Assembly: GCF_032854445.1 (NCBI RefSeq)
Contig: NC_088303.1
Coordinates: 23,601,265-23,665,264, forward strand
Length of the DNA stretch: 64,000 nt
Reading direction: 5' to 3'
Origin: Liolophura sinensis
Taxonomy: Eukaryota; Mollusca; Polyplacophora; Chitonida; Chitonidae
Part shown: in pieces, positions 21,010-32,919 of the stretch
Layout: each line of letters starts with the position of its first letter
Numbering within the stretch: the first letter of the stretch is position 1
Position numbers and translations under genes: made by a program
Notes under the pieces: generated by a model
Database searches by the model: none
Told to the model about the DNA's origin: nothing
The model's input: the letters and a program-made list of their open reading frames with translations, nothing else

Positions 21010-24000
21010 CGTAAGACGACGGATGTATCATAAATGAAGGATGTGTTATTATTAACACCTGCGTGAAACCTCATTTCTAATTCATTTGTTAAGGTTTGAA
21101 GACTGAACATCTACACATAAAAAACGTCTACACCAACAGTTTACGGAAACGCTTGAGGATGGCGTCAACGGCACTTGTCATACGATAAGACAGGAGAGAT
21201 ATTTATCCAGAACAATGTTCGAATATTTCACGCTTTTGTTCTTCAACTGTGTGAAACACCTGACCGTGATATCAATACCGACAACGACAACATAAACAGA
21301 ACGTTCAGCTTTTTCACCGTTCTGAGTAATGACAATTTGTGAAATGTGACCTCGAATTCTGAAACTCTCTAGGTGTGAAAAAAAACCGTTTCGTATATAT
21401 CCAGATCAGCTTATGTTCATGATTAAAGCGCATTTGATTCCATTTTGTCTTAATTAAACCGACTGTGGCGGCAAACTATAGTCTGGAATTGTCTTCCTGT
21501 GAAAATACCCGGAAACTGAATGAACGGTGTTGCGGTCTATGTGACCGGTTAGGAGGTAACCGTTAAACTCCCTTATCATAGCCCGGAGGTAACGCTAAGC
21601 TTTGTGAAAACGGTTTATTTTGGCTAGTCTATTTGATGGTAACAGTGATGTCTTGGAATTTGTAGTTTATATTTTGACCTAAGTGATTTATCGGCGAATG
21701 CTGAAAAGTGCTGAATTTCGTCGTATGTGTATTATTTTACATTCTTTACCCGCGATTATTGGCAGTTTTCAGCTAATTGATCTTTGAGATAATAATTCAG
21801 ATTAGCGTGGAAAAGCCAAAACTGTGTCGTGAGTATGTGAAGATACATTTTGCAAAAACTACACGGAACAAGAAGACAACACTTTGCCATGTAGGTATTG
21901 GCACAACATCACAGTGCTTCTATACGCGATTCGAGGCTTCAGTGACATCCTGTATATTTGTTGAATCGGTGAAAGGTAAATCAACATCACCGATGGAATG
22001 TTTGTCATATTACAAAACGAAGCTGTTCAAAATTTTGCCTGAAATGAGAAACCCTCTGTCAATAAAAAATTTATGAAATGATGAAGACAGCTTACAGATT
22101 CTTTCCACGAATCCTTGACAATGTCTTTATATTTTATTAACTTATTTGATTGTTGCTGAAAGCTGCACTGTGGTTAAAGGGGAATAAACATTTATACACG
22201 CTTTGGGATTTAAGTAGTTGTTTATTTCATACACATTTGTCAAACATCAAAAACGAAATAAATGAGGTTGAGATCGTGCCAGAAAGTAGTAAATGTACAC
22301 ATGCATCAATTTATGTAGTAGCTGACTGATGCAATAATTGATTCTTTCATTTACTAATTTTATTTAATTTATTAGAGTAAATATTACGCTGGTACCTTTC
22401 CTAAATGCTCCATAGAAACCCTCGATTAGATGTGTAAATGGCTCTAGTCTTTGTCCTCTGAACGGATAAGCAGCCATTATAGTAGCACCATGATGAGGAC
22501 TACCTATGAGCCTGTAAAGGAGATATTTTTGCTAAAATATGGAGGGGGGAGGGGGCGCATCTCAGGTAACGTTTGAAGTAAACTACATGATAGATCAGTT
22601 TGAACAGGTGACGGAGGGTTGATACGTGCGGTCTGTTTGCTCTTGGTGTTGTTTACCTGGTGATGTTCAAGTTTAGGCGACGGAGGAATTTCTTGACCTC
22701 TTCACATACGGATGTGTATTCAAAATTCCTCATGTGAACGGGGTGTGACTGCGGGCGGTTAGTGCGCATGTCTTTCCATAGCTTAATCGAACGAGACCTT
22801 GCGTTCAATACCATTCTCAGAAAAAGAATTTTCAAGATTGCCCACGCTCTATTGTTGGTAACAATAACGATCGACATGGTTTATGGCAGGCAATACTGGA
22901 AACCACTTGCCTTTCACCACATGTGTAACACGTGGAAAAGCTCGCCAGTAGTATAACATACCAAAGGTCGGTGATTTACTCAGGGGCACCTGACCAAGTA
23001 CCCACCCTTAGAATGCTTTTTATGCACATTTACTTCAGAATCATACTATGCCTTCTTTGGATAGAAAAGAAACCCATTAGTATGAAAATTAGAATTTCTT
23101 TTTTTTCTAACTGAAAAGCATGTCGTGCATTATTCATCAAAATATCTTGGTGATGTGGAAGAGATCTGTCAATATTTCTCTAACCATTACAGTGAAAGAG
23201 AGCAGATTTTACGGTGTCAGTGAGTAGGGGTGCTGAGAATGACAATGGTGTAGTGCTGTACGTACTTCATTAGGGTTTCTTGTCGCAGCCTCTCTGCGCA
23301 GTGTGTATCGCCAAGAGACAAGCTTATAGCTTTATAGTGCACTACGTTTGATAAAAGGCTTTTAGTTGAATGAAGCGCATGCATTACAGACATGCATGCG
23401 CTTATACCACTTAGTTAGGATACATGTAGCAAATGAAACTCAATTTATGCTCCAGGGATTCGAGGAATAAGGCCTGTATGGCGGGCAACATTTTCAATCG
23501 ATCAGTAAACTCTTTAACAAGTGGTATAAATGTGTACAACGCACATCACCCAAACTACATTTGCAGCATAATAGGCATAATGAAGTGGATTGGAGCACTT
23601 GTAATTAAGCCTTTGGTGCTCGTGCGTGGGCAATAGGCAATATTTGTGAGCTTTTGGCTGATGACATTGAGCGTATTAAAATGGTCGTGTTCATAACAAA
23701 TCACTACCCATTTTATTTACCCCAAGTGATAAGTTTCGCATTTTCTCACCAAGTAATTCGTTATCGAACCTGATCTGAGCTAAACGGTCCAGTGTTTTGA
23801 GGGAAAGAATGATTTATTTAGCGGAGGTCGTTGCCCGTTGATATATTTATTTACCCTTTAACATAGGTACATGTATGTAATATTTGATGTTCTTTTGAGT
23901 CGATTGTTTTTTCTGCTATTTCGGCACCGTACATCAGTAATTCTAGTTTAGTGTCTCCATCATAAATAAAAGGCTGTTTTTTTTTCTTTTTGTCGTAGGC

Positions 24001-25100
24001 GTCATAGTATCAGGAAGCTATTCACATTAAATAACGCCTGACCTAGAAAAATGACACTCAGAACATATTTCCGGGGATAAAGGGTATTGGAGTAGCGTAG
24101 GCCTGTCCTATTGTTGTCAGTAAACACAGCTAGGTCAGTGCCGCGTGTAACAGTTACACATACACCTTCTATCCGCCCGTTGTCTAAAAACAACGTCCGA
24201 TTTTTTACCAGTGAGATCGCGTATATAGATCCACTGTACGCTGACTGGGGTGGAGTCTGATCACAAGGCGTTCATCAATTGTCAGATACCTGGCAAAAGC
24301 AGTACTGTTTTTTCCCGCTTTAATCCTGAAGGTCAATATTCTAATTGAGTACTGTACGGACAACTGGATAGGTGACATGTGCTTCTGGTAATCTCTGTTA
24401 ACACGTCAGCCTGGAAGAGACTCGAAGTTAGTGAAAACCTAACTGGCTTTCCTGACAGCTTTTTTCAAAAAAAAAAAATAAATAGTAAAAAACAATTAAA
24501 ACCTTTACTGCACCAGGGAACGTTTCTGTTGCATGCGTTATACACACGCAGAGCATGTGGTTGTAGACCTACTTTCTGGGTGGTAGCTGACAGTGGTAAG
24601 CGGTTGTAATCTCTAAGCTTCTGTAAATACTCGACCAAATTACATCTGAAATGAGTCCATCAATAATCATCATTAATTTGTTTTTAGCATGACCCAACGC
24701 AATATTCAGGCTCAACCTTCTACAAAACAAAGTGAATTAGACCCCTTACTGCCATCTTGCCTGCTTACTGGGCTTTAAGGTGCGGTGGATTCCAGATAGC
24801 ATTTAAAGTAAAGGGTGAGTAAACTCGTGATATACATTAATCTGAGGTGATAACAAGTCACTGACTTTTTTCCCTGCACATAAGTGTAAAGTCGTGCCAT
24901 GATGAGAGATGTCATATGACCTGAAATAAAACACAATGTCATTAACCAGAAATGTTAATCAGAAATGTCATTGATCTCAAATGTGATGGCCTGAAATAAA
25001 GAACAGTTGTGAAATGTCCATAAGTGTTACTTGGATTCAGAACTCGACTGTTAACTGAAACACACGCACTGTTCAAATATGTCAGTTTACAACATAGCCA
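21010..25100. other. Intergenic stretch, no gene recognised
   Basis: A 99-codon frame at 21777-22076 has no recognisable domain, no clear splice sites and AT-rich codons, and I treat it as chance. A short perfect hairpin is at 23373-23403. Nothing else is supported. Confidence 0.5.
23373..23403. other. Perfect 12-bp stem hairpin
   Basis: AAGCGCATGCAT and its exact reverse complement ATGCATGCGCTT flank a 7-nt loop. No gene is nearby. The function is unknown. Confidence 0.7.
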
Positions 25101-25126
25101 CTTAAATGTCGAGGAAGCTTCACTTC

Positions 25127-25864
25127 TCAGCCTCTTCGAGTACTGCGCAAAGAAACACTATGTTGCGCCGTGGGGTTGATCGTCTGGCCAGATGTTGAAG
25201 TTTCCCTTTCTAACTCTGTGTCGGAGTCAGTTTCGCAGTTATCAGTGTCACAGTTTCTCTCCTCATGAAAGACTTCAACATGAGAAACATTCCGTTTGAA
25301 AGTAGAACCGTTCCTGTTCTTCGCAGTACCTGTACTTCCCTTCATGTTCACTACAAAAATTGCGTTCTGTGAAAGTTAGTGGAAAGTTTGTTGACTTTCT
25401 TCTGACGTAACAGTGCTTTGTCTTCTGGTTTCACTTCGCCAGGAATTGCACGACGCCTGTTATCTGCATACTATCGGGGTTTCTCCTTGTGGTTATGGTC
25501 GGCGTGTTCTACCTGTGAGTGTTCTGATGGGTGGGTAGAGTACTGTGGAATTTTATTCTTGAATGGCCAGTTAAACAGTAAGTCAGCTGGCGACTTTCCT
25601 GTGGCTGAATGTGGAGCGGTGCGGTGACTGAGAAGTACGGAAGGCAATTTACTTTTCCAGTTCTGGTCGTCACTGTGGGCTGCATGACTGTATGACTGCA
25701 ATTTCTGGATATGTAAAGTAATTATTCATCAAAGCAACAATATACTCTCCAGCTAGGAATGGACCCAGGACATCCAAGAAAAGTTCTTTCCATGGTTCAT
25801 TGGGTAACATGGTCAGTTGCAAAGGTTCCGGTGAAAGGTGATTTTGCGACTGTTTGACATGCAT
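25127..25864 (-). pseudogene. Retrotransposon integrase remnant and pol C-terminus
   Basis: Fragments at 25670-25864 (EPWKELFLDVLGPF) and 25471-25701 (HRTAPHSATGKSPADLLFNW) match the integrase core and its C-terminal region but lie in different frames. The stretch 25127-25351 is a hydrophilic tail ending in SLRSTRRG, typical of gypsy pol ends. It is not functional. Confidence 0.8.
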
Positions 25865-26147
25865 GGCACTGTCGAAAAAGTTTCGATCTCTTTGTCTAAT
25901 CCTCGGCTGTGCCTGTAGGGTTCAGGGAAATTCTTAGAGTTACCTCCCTGGATAGCAGTGGTAGGCTTCTGTATTTCAGCGCCTGGATTAGAAGCTTGCT
26001 CAATGTCGGTTAGCTTCAATGCTCTTGGTTTAGCGTACCAAGTTAAGTTCACGCATTCTTCAGCTATATTCCCTTTTCGCCTTACAGCTGGGATAGAAAG
26101 TCTTGAGAGTGCGTAGGATGCATTTGTCGGTCTGGATCTGTAGGGTG

Positions 26148-26450
26148 TCATAAACTGAGAAAAGTTTGAAGACGTAGAACCCATCTTTCAATGCCTAATG
26201 AGCGCATTGATCGTGCTGAATAAATCACTTCCAGAGGTTTATGGTCTGTGATAAGCTCGAATTCGAGGCCATACAGGTACAGGTGACAATGTTCACATCT
26301 CCATACAACGGCTAAGGCATCTTTTCCCATCTGAGAGTAATGTTTTTCAGTAAGTGCAAGGTTGGCAAAGAGTACAGGTTGATATTCACCGTAACGTTGT
26401 TGTTGCGCTAGTATGAGAGCAAAACTGACTGGACTAGCATGAATAATCAA
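26148..26450 (-). pseudogene. Retrotransposon RNase H remnant
   Basis: The frame shows the order QPVLFANLALTEKHYSQM, then KDALAVVWRCEHCHLYLYG and TDHKPLEV, which is the RNase H pattern of gypsy elements (ALTEKHYSQ, EKEALAV, F.L.TDHKPL). It breaks off at both sides. Confidence 0.85.
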
Positions 26451-26459
26451 TCTGGTTTT

Positions 26460-27284
26460 TGCTTACCGTTGAAAATATGCCAACACGGTGTCACTCGACA
26501 GCTGTACCTTTAATTTGTCGAAAGCGTTTTGCAGCGGTTTGCCTCAAGTCCAATTTTCACTTTTTCTGGTCAGCGAAAATCTGCTGAGCGAAATCAGCAA
26601 TGTACTGGGAGCAACAGTTGACAAGACCAAGGGAACTCAGCACTTCTGATGCGTTGGTTGGTTCTTTCGTCTGTTTAATTGCTTTAATCATTGCTGAATC
26701 CGGATAGGCCTATACTCCATTAGAGGATAGCACGTGTCCCATGGAAACTAACTTGTCCATACCAAATTCAAATTTTTTTCTGCATTGAGTGTTAGTCCAT
26801 TTTCACTCAGTGTTTGAATGACTTTTTCAAGATTTCTGTCATGACTCCCTTTCCACAAGTGATAATGTCGTCGGAAATGTTTCGAACTCTATCACAACCT
26901 CGAAGGACTTGTCCAATAATGTGCTGACATTTCGGGAGCGGCTAATATTCCAAACATCAGATGTTTATATCTGAATAACCCTTTGTGGGCCACAAACGTA
27001 GGAATGTCCCTTGACGATGGTTCCTATTCGATCTGGGAATAGATATCATTTCTGGTATCTATTCGATTTCAGGCCTAATTTGGAGAACACCAGCCAGCAC
27101 CTCGTCCACGGTTGGAATTGCACAACGTTGTTTGTAGCTCGTCTTCGACTTTCTTACGGACTAGGTAAGGTAATTTGCGCAATGGCTGGGCTACAGGCTT
27201 GACTGTTTTGTCCACATGTATTTTGAGCTGAAAGTCTTTGAGTTTAACCAGTCCATTAAAACATTCCTTGTGGTTTATTTTCAA
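26460..27284 (-). pseudogene. Retrotransposon reverse transcriptase remnant
   Basis: Scattered minus-strand pieces recall the domain: VKPVAQPLRKLPYLVRKKVE near 27180, RYKHLMFGI near 26960, an ISDDII catalytic-loop relic near 26865 and a MDKL/MGHVLS piece near 26740. Frameshifts and stops separate them. Confidence 0.75.
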
Positions 27285-27554
27285 CTGTTCATATATACAT
27301 GTATCAGAAGTGGTCGTGAAACTAACCCCAGTGGTCTTAGAACACCTTAAATGACAGCAGTTTGTCGACTTAGCAATGAAACCCTGTCATTGCCCTGTCA
27401 TCCTGTCTTCTCAGGATACAAGGCTCTCGACTCTCTAGATTTCTGTTCAGCAGAGATATTAGCCGTAAATTTACCCATAAGCTTCAATGATTGATTTAAT
27501 TCATATGAATAAATGTGTTTGTTAAAGGCTTGTAGCTTTATTCCTGTTTCAGCT

Positions 27555-27610
27555 AGTTTCCCCCATGTCGATGATCAATGATGTTAACACTAGCACCAGT
27601 CTATCAAAAC
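27555..27610 (-). pseudogene. Retrotransposon aspartic protease relic
   Basis: The minus strand reads TGASVNIID preceded by a stop where the catalytic Asp codon of D-T/S-G is expected. The active site is therefore destroyed. Confidence 0.6.
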
Positions 27611-27862
27611 TTTGACAAATGAGATGTGGATGTGAATTTGGCCATCTGAATTGTGATTTTGGTTTAATACAAAAACATACTAATCGTCTGCAGATAATAC
27701 GTTAGCACAGGTATCTCTACTTTCACCTGTTGTATTTGGATGTACTTCATTAACAGGGGATTGTCGAACAGTTTTTCCTTTTTTTATCATGCTTGGTTTT
27801 ACGCATGGAAGAAGTGTCAGATAAAACCACATTTCTCACATGTGTGTTATCTCAGTAATTTC

Positions 27863-27904
27863 ACAATTTCGAGCATAATGTCCGAAATGTCCACATCTGT
27901 TGCA
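27863..27904 (-). pseudogene. CCHC zinc knuckle of gag
   Basis: CNRCGHFGHYARNC fits C-X2-C-X4-H-X4-C. It lies between the gag and protease remnants, as expected for nucleocapsid. Confidence 0.8.
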
Positions 27905-28149
27905 AATGATGCCTTGTTTACTGCCCTTGCGACTGGTTTTCTTTCTTTTCAAGTTTTCTCTTCTGGTAACAAGACTTCAAAGTATTGACTTCTGACCTAG
28001 CATTGACAAGTGTTTCAATATTAGCAGCCTGCTGTTCAGCTATTTCACACGATCTGGAAATTGTCAACAGTTTATTCAGTGTGAAATCAGTTTCATGAAG
28101 AAATCTTCTGCGTAGACGATTTGAAGAACATTTCTCGATGACATGGTCA

Positions 28150-28573
28150 AGGATGAATTCTTTTTAGTCTCCTCCAAACTCACATGATAAGGCGAGTGAG
28201 CGCAGACGAGTTACAAGACTCTGGATTGTCTCCCCTTCTTTCTGTCTGCCCTGGCTAAACATGTGCCGTTCAAACGCTATGTTTTTCTGTGGCTTAAAGT
28301 TTTCATCAGACTTAATGACAGCTGAATCATAGTCATCTCTGGTATCTATGAGAGCTTCAGATTTATCCTGCACATCGGAACCAGCTAAAATGTAATAACA
28401 GAGCTCTTTTCTGTTTCCCATCGGTCATACCCGGAATCAACAACATAGTATTCAAATAATTGTTTCCACCGTTGCCCACGATGAGGGTTTGATCGGCCAG
28501 TTTGTCGAATGGATGAAGTGCTGGTATATCTATACGTGTAGCTCGGGTAGCCATCCTTTATACACGTCTCCAA
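28150..28573 (-). pseudogene. Retrotransposon gag remnant
   Basis: Overlapping broken frames contain PALHPFDKLADQ and LLHYAG-like pieces, then KNIAFERHMFSQGRQKEGET and SLVTRLRSLALSCEFG, the pattern of gypsy gag proteins (RYVFN.R.Q..GE....FV..LR.L...C.FG). Confidence 0.75.
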
Positions 28574-28744
28574 TGTAATGTCGCTATCTTATTTCTGACT
28601 ATGCTATAAATGATATCTGACGTGCGCTGCACATGTTTTTGTATTCTGCGACCACGCGAAGTACTTCATCCGGGTACTTGCCAGTATATATAAAACCACG
28701 ACTTCACAATAAAGTCGGAGCAGTACAAAATGGATTTACATTGT

Positions 28745-30480
28745 TAAAGTTTTCATTTATCGATGCCTGAGGAATGTGTCCTTTTCTACTTGTCGAAATG
28801 GGTTTATTGCATTAGTATTGTCGATGGATTTTGCGCTCTTTTTTTCTCGAGTGTTTTTTTTTTTCAGATTCATTCTTCGGTCCTTGTCGGCCATTGTTCA
28901 GTTACTCTTTGAAATTTGCGTTCTTTTTCATGTCACACTGTTATCAATATTTCTTGATGGGCTCGGTATTAAAAGAAAGGATGACAACGACATAATCAAT
29001 CCCGTCAGCTGGCTATTCTGTAACAGGGCGGAGAATCAATACGGAGATACAGTATACAAGTTCACAGGTTTCCAAAATTGTCTAGTGAAGTACATTATGG
29101 TGTAGTGGTTAGGATTACAATGTATTGGTACGTTAGAGTGGCGTAGGCCTTACACTGTTAATCGTTAGAATTGTGCAGTGTACCCTTGATTGTATCTCAA
29201 AACTGTAACAAAGTTGTAAATTTACACCAAAGATGCTGGCAAAAGGGAGACCCGCAAATTTCAATGTATAATTACAGCAGGGGTAAATATCTTATAGCAC
29301 GCTGGCCTTTGTATATAGCAAATAACTGTATGTGGATGTAGCATATCATATGTGAAGAAAACATATGTGATGTGCTATAACCATCTTGCTGTAATAGTAC
29401 CTGTGTTTGAATGTTTAACTTAGTCTTAAGAATATTGATAAATATGGGTCTAGGTGTGAGTAGGCTCTAAATGATAAGACAAAATACACAAAAGGGTGAT
29501 TGAAAAGCGGTTTGTTGCTAAGTGGTTAAGATACTTGAATTGCAATCACTTTCAATTTCACGATTCCCTGGCTTTCATTATTCTCGGGACCTGGATGACA
29601 TTAAACATATTCCTTACAGCGCATGCGCCGCACTCTACATTAGTTTTACTTCAGTGTCACGATTAACAAAACTTGTACAGAACGCCCAGATCACAAGGGT
29701 TGCTTGGTGATGAGGGAGGAAGTGATGTCAGAAAACACAAAAATTCTATCTCAGCCTAGTCATACATTATACAGATGCATTTTCTTTATGAAATATGTAC
29801 AATATGATTCAAAACAACACATGAAACAATTGTGCCATAGGCTGCATCCCACGGAGCGCGAGGCGAGATGGCGTCATCCGGCTTCCATAAAACATACCCA
29901 TATGGAACAAAGTGTATTGCTGGAGGATATATCTGGTTGATGGACGTAATGGGCGTACACTAAAACAGGATTAGGCACTAAAGGAGATCCCCAACACTTT
30001 TATTTTCACGCTTGTTCCTTAGACACAATATTTATGCTATGTAAGTCTGTAAACCTCATTTAAAAATATAATGTTAACCAGTTCCACTAAAAAAACAAAC
30101 AACAACAACAACAAAAAAACATTTAAGTTGGACTGTTTTCCTGATTTGTCGGTCGGGGAGCCCTGGCCGGTTGATGTTATGCCGTGAAGCACCTTCGGGG
30201 ATATGTATTGAAAAAGCCTTAAAAGCAGTAAGAAATCTACTTAACACTGTTCAGAAAGCATGGTATGCCTTAACCTGCAATGATCTGCAGATTGGAACAA
30301 CGAAAATGATATAGGTAAAATAGCTCTACCGGGAATATTTTGAGTTGCATTTGATCCTTGAAAAGCGTACACAGCATAGCTACTAGGCGTTACGATGACA
30401 GATTTTCGTACACATACCGGTCACTGTAGATAACACAAATGCGCTACCTTCTTGTTAGTCTCACACGCATTCGGCCGGCA
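28745..30480. other. Intergenic stretch, no gene seen
   Basis: AT-rich, with short chance frames only. An imperfect palindrome (agcatatcatatgt, 7-nt loop, acatatgtgatgtgct) lies at about 29348-29384, and a CAA-rich run at about 30088-30120. Confidence 0.5.
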
Positions 30481-30484
30481 TCCA

Positions 30485-30598
30485 TTGCACGTCGGAAGGT
30501 CTGCGAGCAACCTGCTGATGATCATGGGTTTCTTCAGGCTCTGCCGTCGTATAAGTTAAATATTCCTGAGTAAAAACATCAAACAATCAATCAGTCCT
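30485..30598 (+). repeat. Degraded V-type SINE
   Basis: It keeps 'caacctgctgatgatcatgggttt', 'ggctctgccgtcgtataagtt' and a decayed tail. Most of the body is lost. Confidence 0.6.
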
Positions 30599-32592
30599 TG
30601 GAATGATGATAGTACCAATGGAGAATCTGCCACGGTTTCGCAGTCTACAAGAAAATAAATTGTTTAAGGCCAGATCGAGCGATACAGGCTGTAGCACGAG
30701 GGACGATGTAGTCGGATTGTGAGTGGAAGTGACAAAAACGCCGGTAAAAGTCGTAGTCGAGATTACGTTTTATGTTTTAAAAAATACCATGCAAGCTATC
30801 TAGGCCTACCTGCAGTTTGACAGGCATAGCGCTGTGGATCTACTTTAACGTTTCACAGTCAACAGTATCATGATGGGGCCTCTTTTGGTTTCATAGACGA
30901 GCTATCTGTATTGGACTTTGTTCAGTACCCCGTATTCCTCTAATTTACAACACCAAGGCAACGTTATCTCATTTGACATCGCGGTTGTAAAGCAATTATG
31001 CAAATGACGTAGCCGAATTTGATTTTCCTCGGCATGTGTCATCACACATGGCCGTCACGCCAGGGAACAGATGACGTACCCGTGTGATGCACGCGTGTCC
31101 TCAGGTTGTGACGGTGAGTTGACCGTCTGCTGCATCACATGGCACGTGCAACAGCCACAGTAGATAGTCGAGCCTGGAGCATAGCAACCGCTCGCTCACA
31201 TTTAATAGTTGCAAGGCGTGGCATGCGAATTGTTTACGATCTCAAGAATTGCTAGCATGTTTTTTCTAATCACTAGCAAATTTTCCCACGGCTTGCATGG
31301 TGTTCAGCCACATGATATTGTGATCATGTGACTACGCCAGGTCGCTTTTTCACGAAAGAGAGCGCTGCTTGCACCCCGCGTGGTTCATCAAAATGGTAGT
31401 ATACGTCAGATTAGACCTTTATGGTATTCTCCCATATTAACTAACTTGCACTACCCATTTTCAATATAGTCACTGTAAGTCGTAGACTTACTTGAGCTGT
31501 TAAGAGATCATTGTTATTTTATAAAGTGACTGATTGATTAGTCAGTGATCTAACTTGATTTTTTAGGGGATGTTTGTTATTTTATAAACTGATATATTGA
31601 TTAATTGTCCAGTGATAGATTTACTTGAAATGATGTTTGATGTATTTTTACAAGGGGATGCTTATTATTAGATATCGATTTCATTAAGTACACATCCGCA
31701 CGTGTATGTTCTTGTAAATGCGCCGTTGATTTAACCTCTTTGCATAGCCAATCATTCATAATTAGGGCATTTGGTCGATGTTTTCGAAGGTCTTTGGTCA
31801 TTGATGTTTTATTTGCACTCGTACGGTTGTCAGGGAATATAATGCTTTATTCGGCCTCTCTAGAATAGATTCATTTCCGCATCACCACAGTTCAAGAGAA
31901 TGCACTAATTACTCAAAGCTACGATTAAATATTGTTCTTGTACCTTACATCGCTAACAAGGTATCAATTTGGTGATTAGATGATCACAGAGCAGCACAAA
32001 ATCATGTGTTTGCTGTTGTCTCAGCACTCAGTAGTTTATATTGACCAGCAAAAAGAAAGTATACATGGTAGATGCTTTTGTTCTGCGGAATATGAATTTT
32101 ACAGGATATTTTCAATTTTCAGGCATGTGCGCGTGCGCAATGCCATAACATCGAATCTAACTGATATAGTTTCGTTTGCTGGCCAGTATACATGTACTTG
32201 TTCACAGCGAACACTCTGGTCATATATCTGGTTCCTTATCTAGACGTGGTGGAGTCCTCGACTTGTCAACTGCTAGGACAAAGAATATCTGGGGGCTTAG
32301 TTGTAATCCAGAAAGTTAAGTCTACTGATAATCTATGGTTTGAAAACAAACCACTGTCTGCTAAACCAGTGAGTACCCACTGTAGCGAGTGGGTTTGGAC
32401 AGGGTCGTGTGGTGCGAATTCTATCGCACGGCTTATAAAGTGTTTACAGTGTTTTAATTAGAGATTATCATTGGATACTACTTAGTGCGAACACAATATA
32501 ATGTAAGACTAATAGTAATTCATTTCACAAGGAGAACAGAATAATTTCCGATATGTCGACTTTCAGGGACTAGTTATTGAAGCGAACAGAGA

Positions 32593-32919
32593 ATGGCTTA
32601 CCAAATTTATAAGTTGCTGCTGTTGTTAACTGACCTTTACTACGTTATGTCAGCAGCAGCCACTGGTCCTCTATCGGAAACCCTAGATGATTATATCGAG
32701 ATTTACACCACGGTTTCTAGGAACACCAGACTGATGGGGAATAACCTCTCTGTCACCACTCGGAGTTTTTTACAGTGTGGTGTCACATGCAGCATTTCGG
32801 AGGATTGTTCTGGTGTGAACTTCTGTAACAACACCTGTGAGCTTTTGTTCAGCAAATCAACACTGGTTCCTTCAGGGAAGACAGAATCGTGCTGGATTAG
32901 CCTCATCCTTCAACTACAG
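32593..32919 (+). CDS. Lectin gene exon 1: signal peptide and cysteine-rich module
   Basis: It begins with ATG followed by a 20-residue hydrophobic leader, then LMGNNLSVTTRSFLQCGVTC and CSGVNFCNNTCELLF. The pattern of paired cysteines with a final SCW resembles the N-terminal PAN-like modules found in many molluscan lectins. It ends CTACAG|GTAACT in phase 0. Confidence 0.85.

Larger units (their letters stand above)
25127..28573 (-). pseudogene. Decayed Ty3/gypsy-type retrotransposon (gag-pol)
   Basis: Read on the minus strand from right to left: gag, a CCHC zinc knuckle, an aspartic protease remnant, reverse transcriptase, RNase H, integrase and a basic pol tail. This is the normal gypsy order. 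Every module is broken by stops or frameshifts, so no intact polyprotein exists. I could not identify flanking LTRs or a primer-binding site, so the exact ends are open. It resembles the common metazoan elements annotated as K02A2.6-like. Confidence 0.85.

Noticed and set aside
21777..22076. A 99-codon plus-strand frame
   Set aside because: No domain, no splice context, AT-rich codons. It is the length expected by chance in 64 kb.
31080..31160. Cluster of TGACGTA/CACGTG-like motifs as a promoter
   Set aside because: No gene start lies within 1.4 kb and short motifs occur by chance, so there is no support beyond the strings.
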